Counted from the stretch's first letter, positions 18,298 to 26,918 are shown. The stretch: 64,000 nucleotides of DNA from Actinorhabdospora filicis (GCF_030269765.1 NZ_BSTX01000001.1:2287571-2351570), one strand, 5' to 3'. Numbers and translations: made by a program. Notes: a model not told the origin generated them from the letters alone.

Positions 18298-18791
18298 CGG
18301 ACGCCGACGAGTCGCTGGTGCGGCGCGCCCAGGGCGGGGACACCCTCGCCATGGGCGCGCTGCTCGACGCGCTGACGCCCTACGTCACGCGGATCTGCGG
18401 GCCGATCGCGCTGTCGGCCGGGCCCGACGCCGCCCAGGAGGCGCTGATCCAGGTGTTCCGGAACCTGCGGCGGCTGCGGGAGCCTGCCGCGCTGTACGGG
18501 TGGGCGCGGGCCATCGCGGTGCGCGAGGCCGTCCGGGTGGCCACAAGGGACGCACGGGCCGCCCCGGCGGATCTGACCGAACTGCCCTCGCGCGGCGATC
18601 CCCTGCTGGGCAGCGACATCCGGGACGTGCTGCGGCGGCTGTCGCCGGAGCACCGGGCGATCCTGGTACTGCGGGACGTGGAGGGGCTGGACGAGGAGTC
18701 GGCGGCGGCGCTGCTGGCGGTGCCCAAGGGGACGGTGAAGTCGCGGCTGCATCGGGCGCGGGAGAGTTTCAGGAAGGCGTGGTCGTCATGA
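18294..18791 (+). CDS. ECF RNA polymerase sigma factor
   Basis: A 165-residue sigma-70 family factor. Region 2 reads DESLVRRAQGGDTLAMGALL and PDAAQEALIQVFRNLRRLR; region 4 reads LRRLSPEHRAILVLRDVEGL with the helix-turn-helix EESAAALLAVPKGTVKSRL. It has no extra C-terminal domain. It is sandwiched by ATGA overlaps between a membrane hydrolase and an SRPBCC protein. No anti-sigma gene is seen beside it, so activity may be controlled by the DUF3995 membrane protein or by expression level; that link is inferred. Confidence 0.92.
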   Translation: MTDADESLVRRAQGGDTLAMGALLDALTPYVTRICGPIALSAGPDAAQEALIQVFRNLRRLREPAALYGWARAIAVREAVRVATRDARAAPADLTELPSRGDPLLGSDIRDVLRRLSPEHRAILVLRDVEGLDEESAAALLAVPKGTVKSRLHRARESFRKAWSS

Positions 18792-19243
18792 CCGAGATTG
18801 ATCTGGACCCCGTGCGCCGTCTGCGGATCCTGGCGGCGGGCGTGCCGGGCGCGGCGGTCACCGAGCGGGTCGTGGCCGCGCCCTTCGAAGAGGTGTGGGC
18901 GCTGGTCGCCGACTTCGAGGACGGCTTCGGGCGCTTCGAGCCCGACATGCGCGACGTGACAGTTTCGAAAGTGGACGGTGAGCGGGTGGAGCTGCTGGCC
19001 CGCAGCCGCTTCGGGATGCGCGCGCGGCTGTCGGGCGTCCACCGGCCCGGCTGGTTCTGGGCGCAGAGCCGCTTCCTGCTGATCGGCGTCGCCGCCCACC
19101 CCGAGGGCGAGGGGACGCGGGTGGCGCTCACCGGCGGGATCCGGATCCCCGGGCGGGCGGCGCTGGTGCCCTTCGGCGTGCGCCGGGCCGCGCGGGGATC
19201 CCTCGACCGGCTGGAGGCGCTGCTCAGCCCCGGGCCGCGCTGA
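18788..19243 (+). CDS. SRPBCC (START-like) family protein
   Basis: The 151-residue protein has a SRPBCC core: VTERVVAAPFEEVWALVADF at the start of the fold, then GRFEPDMRDVTV, VELLARSRFGMRARLSGVHR and the closing helix GSLDRLEALL. The fold binds hydrophobic ligands; the ligand is unknown. It is the last gene of the hydrolase-sigma-SRPBCC operon, and its ATG overlaps the sigma stop. Its last 20 bases overlap the end of the convergent hutF gene. Confidence 0.82.
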   Translation: MTEIDLDPVRRLRILAAGVPGAAVTERVVAAPFEEVWALVADFEDGFGRFEPDMRDVTVSKVDGERVELLARSRFGMRARLSGVHRPGWFWAQSRFLLIGVAAHPEGEGTRVALTGGIRIPGRAALVPFGVRRAARGSLDRLEALLSPGPR

Positions 19244-20543
19244 TCGCGGCGGCCAGTTCGGCGGCCACGTCCAGCCTCTGGTGCACTCCGTCGGCCACCA
19301 CGAGCCGCCCGCCACTCACCACATGGGACACGTCGGCCCCGGACGCGGCGAACACCACCGCCGCGACGGGATCGGCGAGCCCGGACCCGGCGGTGCGCAC
19401 GGTGTCCAGCCGCACGGCGGCGAAATCGGCGTAGGCACCGGGCTTCAGGCCGTAGGCACCGAGCCCGGCGCTCCACGCGCCGCCCTCGGTGGCCGCCGCC
19501 AGCAGCTCGGCGGCGGTGTGGACACCGCGCTCGCCGGTGCCCAGGCGCGCGTTCAGTTCCACCGCCCGCGCCTCCTCCAGGAGGTCGATGACGGCGTGCG
19601 AGTCGCTGCCCAGCGACAGCGGGGAACCGGCGGCGATCAGTGCGGCGGCCGGTCCGATGCCGTCGGCGAGGTTGCGTTCGGTGGTGGGGCAGAAGCACGC
19701 CCCGGTACCGGATCCGCCGAGCAGCGCGATGTCGTCGCCGGTGAGATGGGTGGCGTGCACGGCGGTCGTGCCGGGCCCCAGGACGCCGGTGTCGGCGCAC
19801 AGCCCGGCGGGCGTGCGGCCGTGCACGGCGAGGCTGGCCGCGTTCTCCTTGGGCTGCTCGGAGAGGTGGATGTGCAGTGGTTCGCCGCGCTCGCGGGCGT
19901 AGGCGGCCACGGTCTCCATCGCGGCGGGCGGGCATCCGCGCACCGAGTGGATCGCGGCTCCCGCGTGCGGGGTGTCCACTTGGGACGCCCGCGCGGCCCA
20001 GGACTCGGCGTCGCCGTCCCCGAAGCGCAGCTGCGGGCCTTCGAGCGGCTCGCCGTCCACGGTGGACTGGAGGTAGCAGGTGTCCAGCAGCACCAGGCGG
20101 ATCCCGGCCTCGGCCGCCGCGGCGGTGAGGGCGTGCCCCATCGCGTTGGGGTCGGCGTAGCGCTTCCCGCCGGTGTCGTGGTGCAGGTAGTGGAACTCGG
20201 CGACGGTGGTGATCCCGGCGGTGGCCATCTCGGCGTAGGTCGCGCGGGCCAGCGCGAAGTAGGAGTCGGGGGTGAGGTTGGCGGCCACCGCGTACATCTG
20301 CTCGCGCCAGGTCCAGAAGTCGCCGCGCCCGGCGTCGGTGTTGCCGCGCAGGGCCCGGTGGAAGGCGTGCGAGTGGGCGTTGACCAGGCCCGGGATCACG
20401 ATCCCCGGCAGCCGGTAGGCGTCCCCGGGTTCGGCGTCGGTCTCCACCGAGGCGATCCGGTCGCCGGAGACGGTGACGGCCACATTGGACGCCACACCGG
20501 CGTCGGCGCCCAGCCAGGCGGCCGGGGCGAACCAGCGCGTCAT
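19224..20543 (-). CDS. hutF: Formimidoylglutamate deiminase (HutF)
   Basis: A 439-residue amidohydrolase-superfamily enzyme: metal-binding HSHAFHRALRG near residue 57, ITTVAEFHYLHHD, HIHLSEQ, TAVHATHLT and GSDSHAVIDLLEEAR. This is the pattern of HutF, which converts N-formimino-L-glutamate to N-formyl-L-glutamate in the five-step histidine pathway. The start ATG overlaps the stop of the upstream amidohydrolase gene (ATGA), as in the Streptomyces hut cluster, where an allantoate-amidohydrolase-like gene also precedes hutF. hutU, hutI and hutH are not next to it here. Confidence 0.9.
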   Translation of the reverse strand: MTRWFAPAAWLGADAGVASNVAVTVSGDRIASVETDAEPGDAYRLPGIVIPGLVNAHSHAFHRALRGNTDAGRGDFWTWREQMYAVAANLTPDSYFALARATYAEMATAGITTVAEFHYLHHDTGGKRYADPNAMGHALTAAAAEAGIRLVLLDTCYLQSTVDGEPLEGPQLRFGDGDAESWAARASQVDTPHAGAAIHSVRGCPPAAMETVAAYARERGEPLHIHLSEQPKENAASLAVHGRTPAGLCADTGVLGPGTTAVHATHLTGDDIALLGGSGTGACFCPTTERNLADGIGPAAALIAAGSPLSLGSDSHAVIDLLEEARAVELNARLGTGERGVHTAAELLAAATEGGAWSAGLGAYGLKPGAYADFAAVRLDTVRTAGSGLADPVAAVVFAASGADVSHVVSGGRLVVADGVHQRLDVAAELAAAISAARG

Positions 20544-21754
20544 CGGGCCAGGTCCTCCAGCACGCCCGCGAGGGCCTCGGCGCCGCGCAGGCAGTCGGCC
20601 ATCTCGGCGAACTCGCCCGGGGCGTGCGAGACGCCGGTCGGGTTGCGCACGAACAGCATCGCGGTCGGCACGCTGGAGGCCAGCACGCCCGCGTCGTGCC
20701 CGGCGCCGGTGGCCAGCACCGGCACCTCGCCGAAGCCGCGCTCCTTGAGGGCGCCCGCCAGGCGGCCGCGCATGGCCAGGTCGAAGGCGACCTCGCCGGT
20801 GTAGGACTCGCGGGTCACGGTGACGGTGGTGCCGTCGCGGGAGGCCCGCTCGTGGGTGGCCTGCTCCAGCCCGGCCAGCACCGAGGCGAGGGTGTCCTCG
20901 GCCGCGGCGCGGGCGTCGATCCAGGCGCGCACGCGCGACGGGATCGCGTTGGTGCCGTTGGGTTCGCAGATGACCTTGCCGACGGTGGCCAGCGCGCCGG
21001 CCAGTTTCGCCTTCTTGCGCGCGGCCAGCACGGTGTTGGCGTAGGTGAGCATCGGGTCCACGCGGTCCTCGATGCGGGTCGTCCCGGCGTGGTTGGCCTC
21101 GCCGTCGAAGTCGAAGCGCCAGCGGCCGTGCGGCCAGATCGCCGAGCCGACCGCGACGGGCGCGTCCATGTCGACCTGCGCGCGGCCCTGCTCGATGTGC
21201 AGCTCGACGTACACACCGATGCGGTCCAGGCGGGACTGGTCGCGGCCGATGAGGGCCGGATCGAGCCCGGCGGAGGCCATCGCCTCGGCGACGGTGACAC
21301 CGTCCCCATCGGACAGCGCGCGGGCCTTGGCGGGGTCGATCGCGCCGGTCAGCAGCCGGGACCCGAGGCAGGCCAGCCCGAAGCGGGCGCCCTCCTCCTC
21401 CACGAACGCCGCCACCCCGATCGGCTTGGCGGGCTTGAAGCCCCTGGCACGCAGCAGGTCCACCGCCGCGAAGGCCGACACGACCCCGAGCGGGCCGTCG
21501 AAGGCGCCCCCGTCGGGCACCGAGTCGAGGTGGCTGCCGGTGACCACGGCGTCCCCGGCGGCCGGATCGCCCCACCAGGCCCACAGGTTGCCGTTGGCGT
21601 CGGCGTCCAGGCTCAGGCCACGGGCGGCGGCGGCCTCGGCGAACCAGGCCCGGCACTCCAGCTCGGCGGCGCCGTAGCTGTAGCGGCGGTAACCGCCGGT
21701 GGCCTCGAAACGGCCCACGGGCGCCAGGTCGCGCCACATCTCCTCGACAGACAT
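20540..21754 (-). CDS. M20-family allantoate amidohydrolase-like enzyme of the hut cluster
   Basis: A 404-residue metallo-amidohydrolase. Motifs: TGSHLDSVPDGGAFDGPLG (metal His and Asp), FVEEEGARFG (catalytic Glu pair), VELHIEQG, and TGAGHDAGVLA near the end. Annotation tools usually call it allantoate amidohydrolase or N-carbamoyl-amino-acid hydrolase. Coupled to hutF, it more likely removes the formyl group of N-formyl-L-glutamate, the HutG step; that role is inferred from context. The start codon ATG at 21754 follows a short gap after the F420-reductase-like gene on the same strand. Confidence 0.82.
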   Translation of the reverse strand: MSVEEMWRDLAPVGRFEATGGYRRYSYGAAELECRAWFAEAAAARGLSLDADANGNLWAWWGDPAAGDAVVTGSHLDSVPDGGAFDGPLGVVSAFAAVDLLRARGFKPAKPIGVAAFVEEEGARFGLACLGSRLLTGAIDPAKARALSDGDGVTVAEAMASAGLDPALIGRDQSRLDRIGVYVELHIEQGRAQVDMDAPVAVGSAIWPHGRWRFDFDGEANHAGTTRIEDRVDPMLTYANTVLAARKKAKLAGALATVGKVICEPNGTNAIPSRVRAWIDARAAAEDTLASVLAGLEQATHERASRDGTTVTVTRESYTGEVAFDLAMRGRLAGALKERGFGEVPVLATGAGHDAGVLASSVPTAMLFVRNPTGVSHAPGEFAEMADCLRGAEALAGVLEDLAR

Positions 21755-21768
21755 GGCCCTGAGACTAG

Positions 21769-22386
21769 TCAGCCGCCGAAGCCCACGGTGCTGGCCCAGC
21801 CGCCGCCGATCTGGTCCTGGACCTTCATGTGCAGCAGCTGGAAGCCCTCCAGTTGCCGCGCGTGCTTGAGGCCGCCCACCGAGACCGGGCGCAGCCCGCC
21901 GTCCACGGCCAGCTTCGCCACCGCCTCGCGCGACAGGTCGTCGTCCCCGGCGATGAGGACGTCCATCGGCGTGCCGTTGACCAGGTTCCCCGCGAAGGTC
22001 GTGTTGAACGCCTTGACCACCTTCGCGCCGGGCGCGGCCTGGGCGACCTGCTCGGCGGCCGAGGTGCCCTCCGGCGTGGTCAGGTCGTCGAAGGTCGCGA
22101 AGTCCACCGGGTTGGAGATGTCCACCACCAGCTTCCCGGCCAGCTGCGCCGCCCAGTTCCGCGCGATCTCGACGTTGGCCGGGTAGGGCACCGCGAGCAC
22201 GACGACGTCGGAGTCCTCCGGGCCCTCGGCGATGTCGTGGCCGGTGGCGTCGCCGTCCAGCTCGGCGGCCAGGCCCTTGGCCTTCTGCGGGTCGCGGTCG
22301 GCGATGTGCACCGGATGCCCGCCGGCCAGCAGGCGTGTGCCGATCCCGCGGGCCATGCTCCCGGCCCCGACGATGAGGATGTCCAT
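21769..22386 (-). CDS. NADPH-dependent F420 reductase family protein
   Basis: A 205-residue protein starting MDILIVGAGSMARGIGTRL (Rossmann nucleotide site), with VVVLAVPYPANVEIA, GKLVVDISNPVDF, VVKAFNTTFA and DVLIAGDD in the order found in F420H2:NADP+ oxidoreductase-like proteins. It probably moves hydride between NADPH and F420. Some family members act on other partners. It is 14 bp upstream of the amidohydrolase gene on the same strand, perhaps one transcript. It is divergent from the DUF2516 gene. Confidence 0.85.
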   Translation of the reverse strand: MDILIVGAGSMARGIGTRLLAGGHPVHIADRDPQKAKGLAAELDGDATGHDIAEGPEDSDVVVLAVPYPANVEIARNWAAQLAGKLVVDISNPVDFATFDDLTTPEGTSAAEQVAQAAPGAKVVKAFNTTFAGNLVNGTPMDVLIAGDDDLSREAVAKLAVDGGLRPVSVGGLKHARQLEGFQLLHMKVQDQIGGGWASTVGFGG

Positions 22387-22505
22387 GAGTCCGAACCTAT
22401 GGCGATACGCCCGATCATGAGCGGGTTTCGTGGATTTGGCGACGGGGCGCGCCCGTTTCCCGGCGTCCTCGCCGCCACCCCGCCGCGGCCCGTACCCTTT
22501 GAGCC

Positions 22506-22796
22506 ATGTTCGCGGACACCGTCGTGGCGTGGGTCAACCTGGTGCTGCTCGCCGGGGTCATGCTCACCGAATCGATCGCCATCATCCACTGCGCCCTCCA
22601 GCGGCCCGACGCCTTCCCGGCGATCGGGGCGATGTCGAAGGGCACCTGGCTGGCGGTGCTGTTCGGGACACTCCTGTTCACCGCCCTGTTCTTCTGGTAC
22701 GTGCCCTGGCTGGGGCTGCTCGCGGTGGTCGCGCCGACGGTCTACCTGGTGGACATCAGGCCCTCCATCCGCGACATCGGCTCCACCTCTTGGTGA
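22506..22796 (+). CDS. DUF2516 family small membrane protein
   Basis: The 96-residue protein has three membrane helices (VVAWVNLVLLAGVMLTESI, TWLAVLFGTLLFTALFF, YVPWLGLLAVVAPTVYLV) and ends DIRPSIRDI. It matches the DUF2516 proteins that lie beside hbhA in mycobacteria (Rv0476). The role is unknown. Its stop overlaps the GTG of the downstream hydrolase (GTGA). Confidence 0.8.
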   Translation: MFADTVVAWVNLVLLAGVMLTESIAIIHCALQRPDAFPAIGAMSKGTWLAVLFGTLLFTALFFWYVPWLGLLAVVAPTVYLVDIRPSIRDIGSTSW

Positions 22797-23548
22797 CCTT
22801 CCGGACCTCCGCCGGGGAACGCCTCGAACTGCTCGTCACCGGCACCGGCGAGCCCACCACCGTCTTCGCCCACGGCCTCGGCGGCTCCATCGCCACCACC
22901 CGCCCCTTCGCCTCCGGCGTGCGCGGCACCAAGGTCTTCCCCCACGCCCGCGGCCACGGCGCGTCCTCACGCGGGCCGATGGCCTACGAGGGCCTCGCCG
23001 AGGACCTCCGGGAGATCGCCGACGCCCACGACGCCACCCGCGCCCTCGGCGTCAGCATGGGCGCGGGCGCGCTGACCCGCCTCCTCGCCGACACCCCCGG
23101 CCGCTTCGAGCGGGTCGTGCTGGTCCTGCCCGCCGTCCTCGACGGCGGGCGCGCGCCGGAGACCCTCGACTACTGGGAGCGCGTCTGGTCGGCCGAGGAC
23201 CCCTCGGAGCTGCTCGCCGAGGAGATCCCCGCCGAGCTGCGCGAGTCCGCCCCCGCGCGCGAGTTCGTCCGCGAGCAGGCCGCCGCCTTCACCAACCGGC
23301 GCGGCCGGCGGCTGCTGATGGAGCTGGCCGGGCGCAGCCCGCTGGCCGACGCGTCCGTCCTGGCGAAGGTGACGGTCCCGGTGCTGGTCATCGGCTGCGA
23401 GGGGGACCCGCGCCACCCCGCGTCCATCGCCCGCCGCGCGGCCGCGCTGATGCCCGCGGCCTCGGCGCACGTGTACCCCGAGCCGGGGATCATGTGGCGC
23501 TACCGAAGCGACCTGCGCGCGCGTGTGAGCGAGTTTCTGAACGCTTGA
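22793..23548 (+). CDS. Alpha/beta-fold hydrolase
   Basis: A 251-residue hydrolase: oxyanion strand TTVFAHGLGGSI, nucleophile elbow LGVSMGAGALTRLL (Ser in GVSMGAG), acid in VLVIGCEGDPRHP. The C-terminal His position is unclear (SAHVYPEP), so it may be a weak or atypical hydrolase. I chose GTG 22793 because it overlaps the DUF2516 stop; the frame runs much further upstream only as a shadow of that gene. Confidence 0.8.
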   Translation: MTFRTSAGERLELLVTGTGEPTTVFAHGLGGSIATTRPFASGVRGTKVFPHARGHGASSRGPMAYEGLAEDLREIADAHDATRALGVSMGAGALTRLLADTPGRFERVVLVLPAVLDGGRAPETLDYWERVWSAEDPSELLAEEIPAELRESAPAREFVREQAAAFTNRRGRRLLMELAGRSPLADASVLAKVTVPVLVIGCEGDPRHPASIARRAAALMPAASAHVYPEPGIMWRYRSDLRARVSEFLNA

Positions 23549-23570
23549 GCCGACCACGTACCGTTATTCC

Positions 23571-24551
23571 ATGCAGCCCCCTCAGCCCGCGCAGCCCAGG
23601 CGCGGTGTCCTCGCCCAGTTCTTCCACGGATTCCGGCTGGCCGGACGCGGCTTCGGGATGTGGGTCCGCCGTCCCAAGCTGATGCTCCTCGGCGCCATCC
23701 CCGCGCTGATCACCCTGCTGCTCTTCGGCGCCGGGTTCGTGGCGCTGCTGATGAACATCGACGACCTGTCGGCCTGGGTCACCTGGTTCGCCGACGACTG
23801 GGCCACCGGCTGGCGCACCACCGTCCGCGTCCTGGCCGGCGTCGCCGCGGTCGGGCTGTCCGGGCTGCTCACCGTCCTGCTCTACACCTCGATCACGATG
23901 ATCGTCGGCGACCCCTTCTACGAGGCGATCTCCGGCGAGGTCGAGAAGATGTGCGGCGGCGTCCGCGGCGAGGTCGAGGTCGGCTTCTGGCGCGGGCTCG
24001 GCAAGGCCGTCGTCGAGGCCGTCCGCCTGCTGATGCGCACCGCCATCGTCGGCCTGCTCCTCTTCGTCCTCGGCTTCATCCCCATCGTCGGGCAGTTCGT
24101 GGTGCCCGTGATCGGCGTCCTGGTCACCGGCTGGTTCTTCACCGTCGGCATCGTCGCCGTCGCCTTCACCCGCCGCGGCGTCGACTACCCCGAGCGCCGC
24201 AAGCTGCTGGCGAAGAACCGCGCGCTGTCGGTGGGCTTCGGCACCGGCTTCGTGCTGCTCTTCTTCGTCCCGGGCGGCGCGATCCTGGCGACCCCCGCCG
24301 CCGTCGCGGGCGGGACGCTGCTGGCGCGGGAGCTGTTCGGTGAGCCGTCGGTGGCGCTGCCCCGCGGGGCGATGCCGGTGACGGGATACCCGCAGGGGTA
24401 CCCGCACCCGCAGGTCTCGCAGGGGCGGCCCGGGATGTACCCGCCGGTCCCGCAGCCCGGGACCTACCCGCCGCCCGCGGGCTCGGGCGGATACCCGAGC
24501 GTGCAGCAGGGGCCGCAGTCCTCGGACGTGTACCCGCCCCGGCGGCCCTAA
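23571..24551 (+). CDS. EI24-domain integral membrane protein
   Basis: A 326-residue protein with EI24/CysZ-type architecture. FFHGFRLAGRGFGMWVRRPK is followed by four or five membrane helices (LLGAIPALITLLLFGAG, FTVGIVAVAFTRRGVDYPER), then a cytosolic Pro/Gly/Tyr-rich tail with GYPQGYPHP and similar repeats. CysZ imports sulfate; other EI24 proteins have no set role. The start ATG has a weak ribosome site. Its last four bases overlap the convergent GTPase gene. Confidence 0.8.
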   Translation: MQPPQPAQPRRGVLAQFFHGFRLAGRGFGMWVRRPKLMLLGAIPALITLLLFGAGFVALLMNIDDLSAWVTWFADDWATGWRTTVRVLAGVAAVGLSGLLTVLLYTSITMIVGDPFYEAISGEVEKMCGGVRGEVEVGFWRGLGKAVVEAVRLLMRTAIVGLLLFVLGFIPIVGQFVVPVIGVLVTGWFFTVGIVAVAFTRRGVDYPERRKLLAKNRALSVGFGTGFVLLFFVPGGAILATPAAVAGGTLLARELFGEPSVALPRGAMPVTGYPQGYPHPQVSQGRPGMYPPVPQPGTYPPPAGSGGYPSVQQGPQSSDVYPPRRP

Positions 24552-25708
24552 GCCGTCGCCTCCTTCGCCCGCGTCCGGAACTCCTCGACGAAGATCCGCG
24601 AGGCGTCCTCCTCCTTCAGCGCGGGATCGGCCAGCAGGCGCTCGCACACCTTCATCCACGCCAACCCCGAGGCGGTCGTCAGGATCGCCGCCGTGCCCCC
24701 GCTGATCGCGGCCACGGCGATGTTCACGCCCGGCACGGACTTGCCGGCGGTCTTGGCGACGAGTTCGCCCACGAGCTTGGCCACGATGCGGCCGGAGGCG
24801 ATGGTCGCGCCGCCGGAGAAGGCCACCGCCGCCACGCGCATGGTGCGGCGCTTGCCGAGGTTGACGCCGTAGGCGGCGCTCACGCGGGCGATCATCGTCA
24901 TGATCACCGCGAGGACCCCGGCGTCCGACACCAGCGGGACGGGAACGGCGCCGGTGCCACCGGCGGCGGCCGCGGAGGCGATGACGATCTGGCGGGCCTT
25001 CTTGCGCTTCAGGTCGACGTCGACGCGCTGCGAGGCGATGAGCGCTTCGTGGACGGCGGCCGGAACGATCGGAAAGGTGGCCTCCAGGAGCTGCTTGAGG
25101 CCGTGCGCCGGCTGCCCGAGGTCCGCGTCACCGATCGAATTGACCATGAACACCTTCCCGCGCGGAGTGGTGGGCAGCTCCAGGCCGCGGATGTACTCGG
25201 CCAGCGCCAGGGCGTCCTTGTGGTACTTGCCCTCCCGGGTCAGCGGGACCTGCGTCAGCACCATCATCACCGGCAGCTGCAGGTCGGCCAGCGCGCGGAC
25301 GAAGCGGGCGTGCCCGTCGAGGAAGCGGCGGCTGTAGAAGTTGCTCACGAACCAGACCACGTGGATGCGCTCCGACAGCGGCTTGGACCGGTTGTCGGCC
25401 ACGATCCGGCGCAGCTCGCCGACGATGGAGTCGACGTCGCTGGAGTCGTCCAGGCCGAAGCCGCGGTTGTCGTAGATGCCCAGGGGCTCGGGCGGTCCGC
25501 CGTGGTAGGTGATGTGGCGGGTGATGGAGTCGCCGATGTCGGTCGCCGCGAGCTGCTTGCCGAAGACGGCGTTGATGAGGGTGCTCTTGCCCGCGCCGGT
25601 GTCGCCGAAGACGGCGACGTTGAACGTGCCGAGCGAGGAGAGCGCCTTCTCGTACTCGTCTTCGAAACGGTTGGCCAGGTCCCGGAAGTCGTACTTGTCG
25701 ACTCTCAT
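24548..25708 (-). CDS. Membrane-associated YfjP/IRG-like GTPase
   Basis: A 386-residue P-loop GTPase: FNVAVFGDTGAGKSTLINAVF (G1) near residue 30, DSITRHITY (G2 region) and IYDNRGFG (G3), with VMMVLTQVP in the G4 position, where the usual NKxD is replaced. Residues 255-360 contain glycine/alanine-rich hydrophobic helices (IVIASAAAAGGTGAVPVPL, VSDAGVLAVIMTMI, AVAAISGGTAAILT), so it probably inserts in or bends membranes. The start is ATG 25708; the frame extends further without support. Convergent with the EI24 gene. Confidence 0.85.
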   Translation of the reverse strand: MRVDKYDFRDLANRFEDEYEKALSSLGTFNVAVFGDTGAGKSTLINAVFGKQLAATDIGDSITRHITYHGGPPEPLGIYDNRGFGLDDSSDVDSIVGELRRIVADNRSKPLSERIHVVWFVSNFYSRRFLDGHARFVRALADLQLPVMMVLTQVPLTREGKYHKDALALAEYIRGLELPTTPRGKVFMVNSIGDADLGQPAHGLKQLLEATFPIVPAAVHEALIASQRVDVDLKRKKARQIVIASAAAAGGTGAVPVPLVSDAGVLAVIMTMIARVSAAYGVNLGKRRTMRVAAVAFSGGATIASGRIVAKLVGELVAKTAGKSVPGVNIAVAAISGGTAAILTTASGLAWMKVCERLLADPALKEEDASRIFVEEFRTRAKEATA

Positions 25709-25832
25709 CCTTCGACGGTAGCCGCAGAAGGCCACCGGGGCGCCGGGTGAACGGCGGACGCCGTGACGTCCCCCACGAACCGGTCGTAAACGCCCAGGTC
25801 CCCCTAGGGGCCGCCCCGGATCTTCACCTATA

Positions 25833-25860
25833 GCTAGCGTTTCGCTTGCAGCTGCTAGCA
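25833..25860. promoter_or_regulatory. Paired GCTAGC motifs 21 bp apart before the XRE gene
   Basis: TAGCTAGC (GCTAGC at 25833-25838) and the palindrome TGCTAGCA (25853-25860, GCTAGC at 25854-25859) are spaced 21 bp, two helical turns. They sit 21-48 bp upstream of the XRE regulator, so they are a candidate autoregulatory operator. Confidence 0.5.
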
Positions 25861-25880
25861 CTCCGGCCTACGCTTGGGTC

Positions 25881-26384
25881 ATGGCCGCACGCGATATCGG
25901 AGAGTTCATCCGCGAGATGCGGAACAACGCCAAAGTGTCGTTGCGACAGCTCGCCGAGCAGGCCGGAGTGAGTAACCCGTACCTCAGTCAGATTGAGCGT
26001 GGCTTGCGCAAACCAAGTGCCGAAGTGCTCCAGCAGATCGCCAACGCGCTGAAGGTCTCGACGCCGTTGATGTACCTGCGGGCCGGGCTTCTCAACGACA
26101 AGGACGGGCCGGGGACGCTCGCCGCCATCGCCGGCGATCCCGATCTCACGACCCGCCAGAAGCAGACCCTGACCGAGATCTACGAGGCGTTCCGCCGCGA
26201 GAACGCCCGCGCGAAGGGCGAGGACCTCGCCGACGTGGGCGAACCCGTCGTGGTGACCGACGCCGACGTCGCCGAGGCCGCCACCGACGACGACCTCGCG
26301 GAGACCGACGTCGCGCCCAAAGCCCGCGACCGCAACCGCCGCCGCACCCAGACATCAGATTCACAGCCGTCCGAGGAGGACTAG
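25881..26384 (+). CDS. XRE-family transcriptional regulator (Rv0474-like)
   Basis: A 167-residue protein. The Cro/C1 helix-turn-helix covers residues 7-62: IGEFIREMRNNAKVSLRQLA, EQAGVSNPYLSQIERGLRKP, SAEVLQQIANALKV. The rest is acidic and disordered-looking. It matches the regulator that lies directly upstream of hbhA in mycobacteria. The next gene starts 4 bases after its stop, so the two form an operon. Paired GCTAGC motifs lie directly upstream. Confidence 0.9.
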   Translation: MAARDIGEFIREMRNNAKVSLRQLAEQAGVSNPYLSQIERGLRKPSAEVLQQIANALKVSTPLMYLRAGLLNDKDGPGTLAAIAGDPDLTTRQKQTLTEIYEAFRRENARAKGEDLADVGEPVVVTDADVAEAATDDDLAETDVAPKARDRNRRRTQTSDSQPSEED

Positions 26385-26388
26385 AACC

Positions 26389-26862
26389 ATGTCGGAAGCC
26401 AAGAAGCTCCCCAAGCCCGTTTACGCCGCCGCCGGTGCCGGCGAGCTCGCCCTTGAGCAGCTCCGCAAGCTCCCCGGCCGCCTCGGCGAGCTGCGTGAGA
26501 ACGCCCGCCTTGAGGAGCGCCTGGGCAAGGCCCGCGAGAACCTCCGCGACGTCGGCGGCAAGGTCCGCGGCCTCGACAAGGACGGCCTCCGCGAAGCCGC
26601 GATGACCGCCGTCGGCGTCGCCGCCGCCACCGCCGCCAAGGCCCAGGTGAAGGCCCGCGAGACCTACGCCGACCTGATCGAGCGCGGCGAGCGCGTGGCG
26701 GCCGGTGAGCGCAGCCCGATCAAGGTCCGCGCGACCATCGCCAAGCCGGAGGGCGCCGAGGCCCCCTCGGCCGCCGAGACTCCCGAGGCGAAGGTCGCCG
26801 AGGAGCCGAAGACCACCCCGCGCAAGCGCGCCCCGCGCGCGAAGAAGACCGACGGCGAGTAA
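26389..26862 (+). CDS. hbhA: HbhA-like heparin-binding hemagglutinin family protein
   Basis: The 157-residue protein has an N-terminal membrane-associated segment (PVYAAAGAGELALEQLRKLP), a coiled-coil-like middle (LRENARLEERLGKARENLRD), and a C-terminal Lys/Pro/Ala-rich tail ending RKRAPRAKKTDGE. This matches HbhA, a surface and lipid-droplet protein whose Lys-rich tail binds heparan sulfate in mycobacteria. Here the tail is short, so adhesion is uncertain. GAGGAGG precedes the ATG within the end of the XRE gene. Confidence 0.78.
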   Translation: MSEAKKLPKPVYAAAGAGELALEQLRKLPGRLGELRENARLEERLGKARENLRDVGGKVRGLDKDGLREAAMTAVGVAAATAAKAQVKARETYADLIERGERVAAGERSPIKVRATIAKPEGAEAPSAAETPEAKVAEEPKTTPRKRAPRAKKTDGE

Positions 26863-26891
26863 CCGGCCGGGCGGGACACGCGAGAAGCACG

Positions 26892-26918
26892 AAGGGCGGG
26901 CCCGATGGGCCCGCCTTT
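26892..26918 (+). terminator. Rho-independent terminator after the hbhA-like gene
   Basis: Arms 26895-26903 and 26907-26915 pair perfectly over a gat loop. AAG before and tttt after make a typical intrinsic terminator. Confidence 0.85.
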
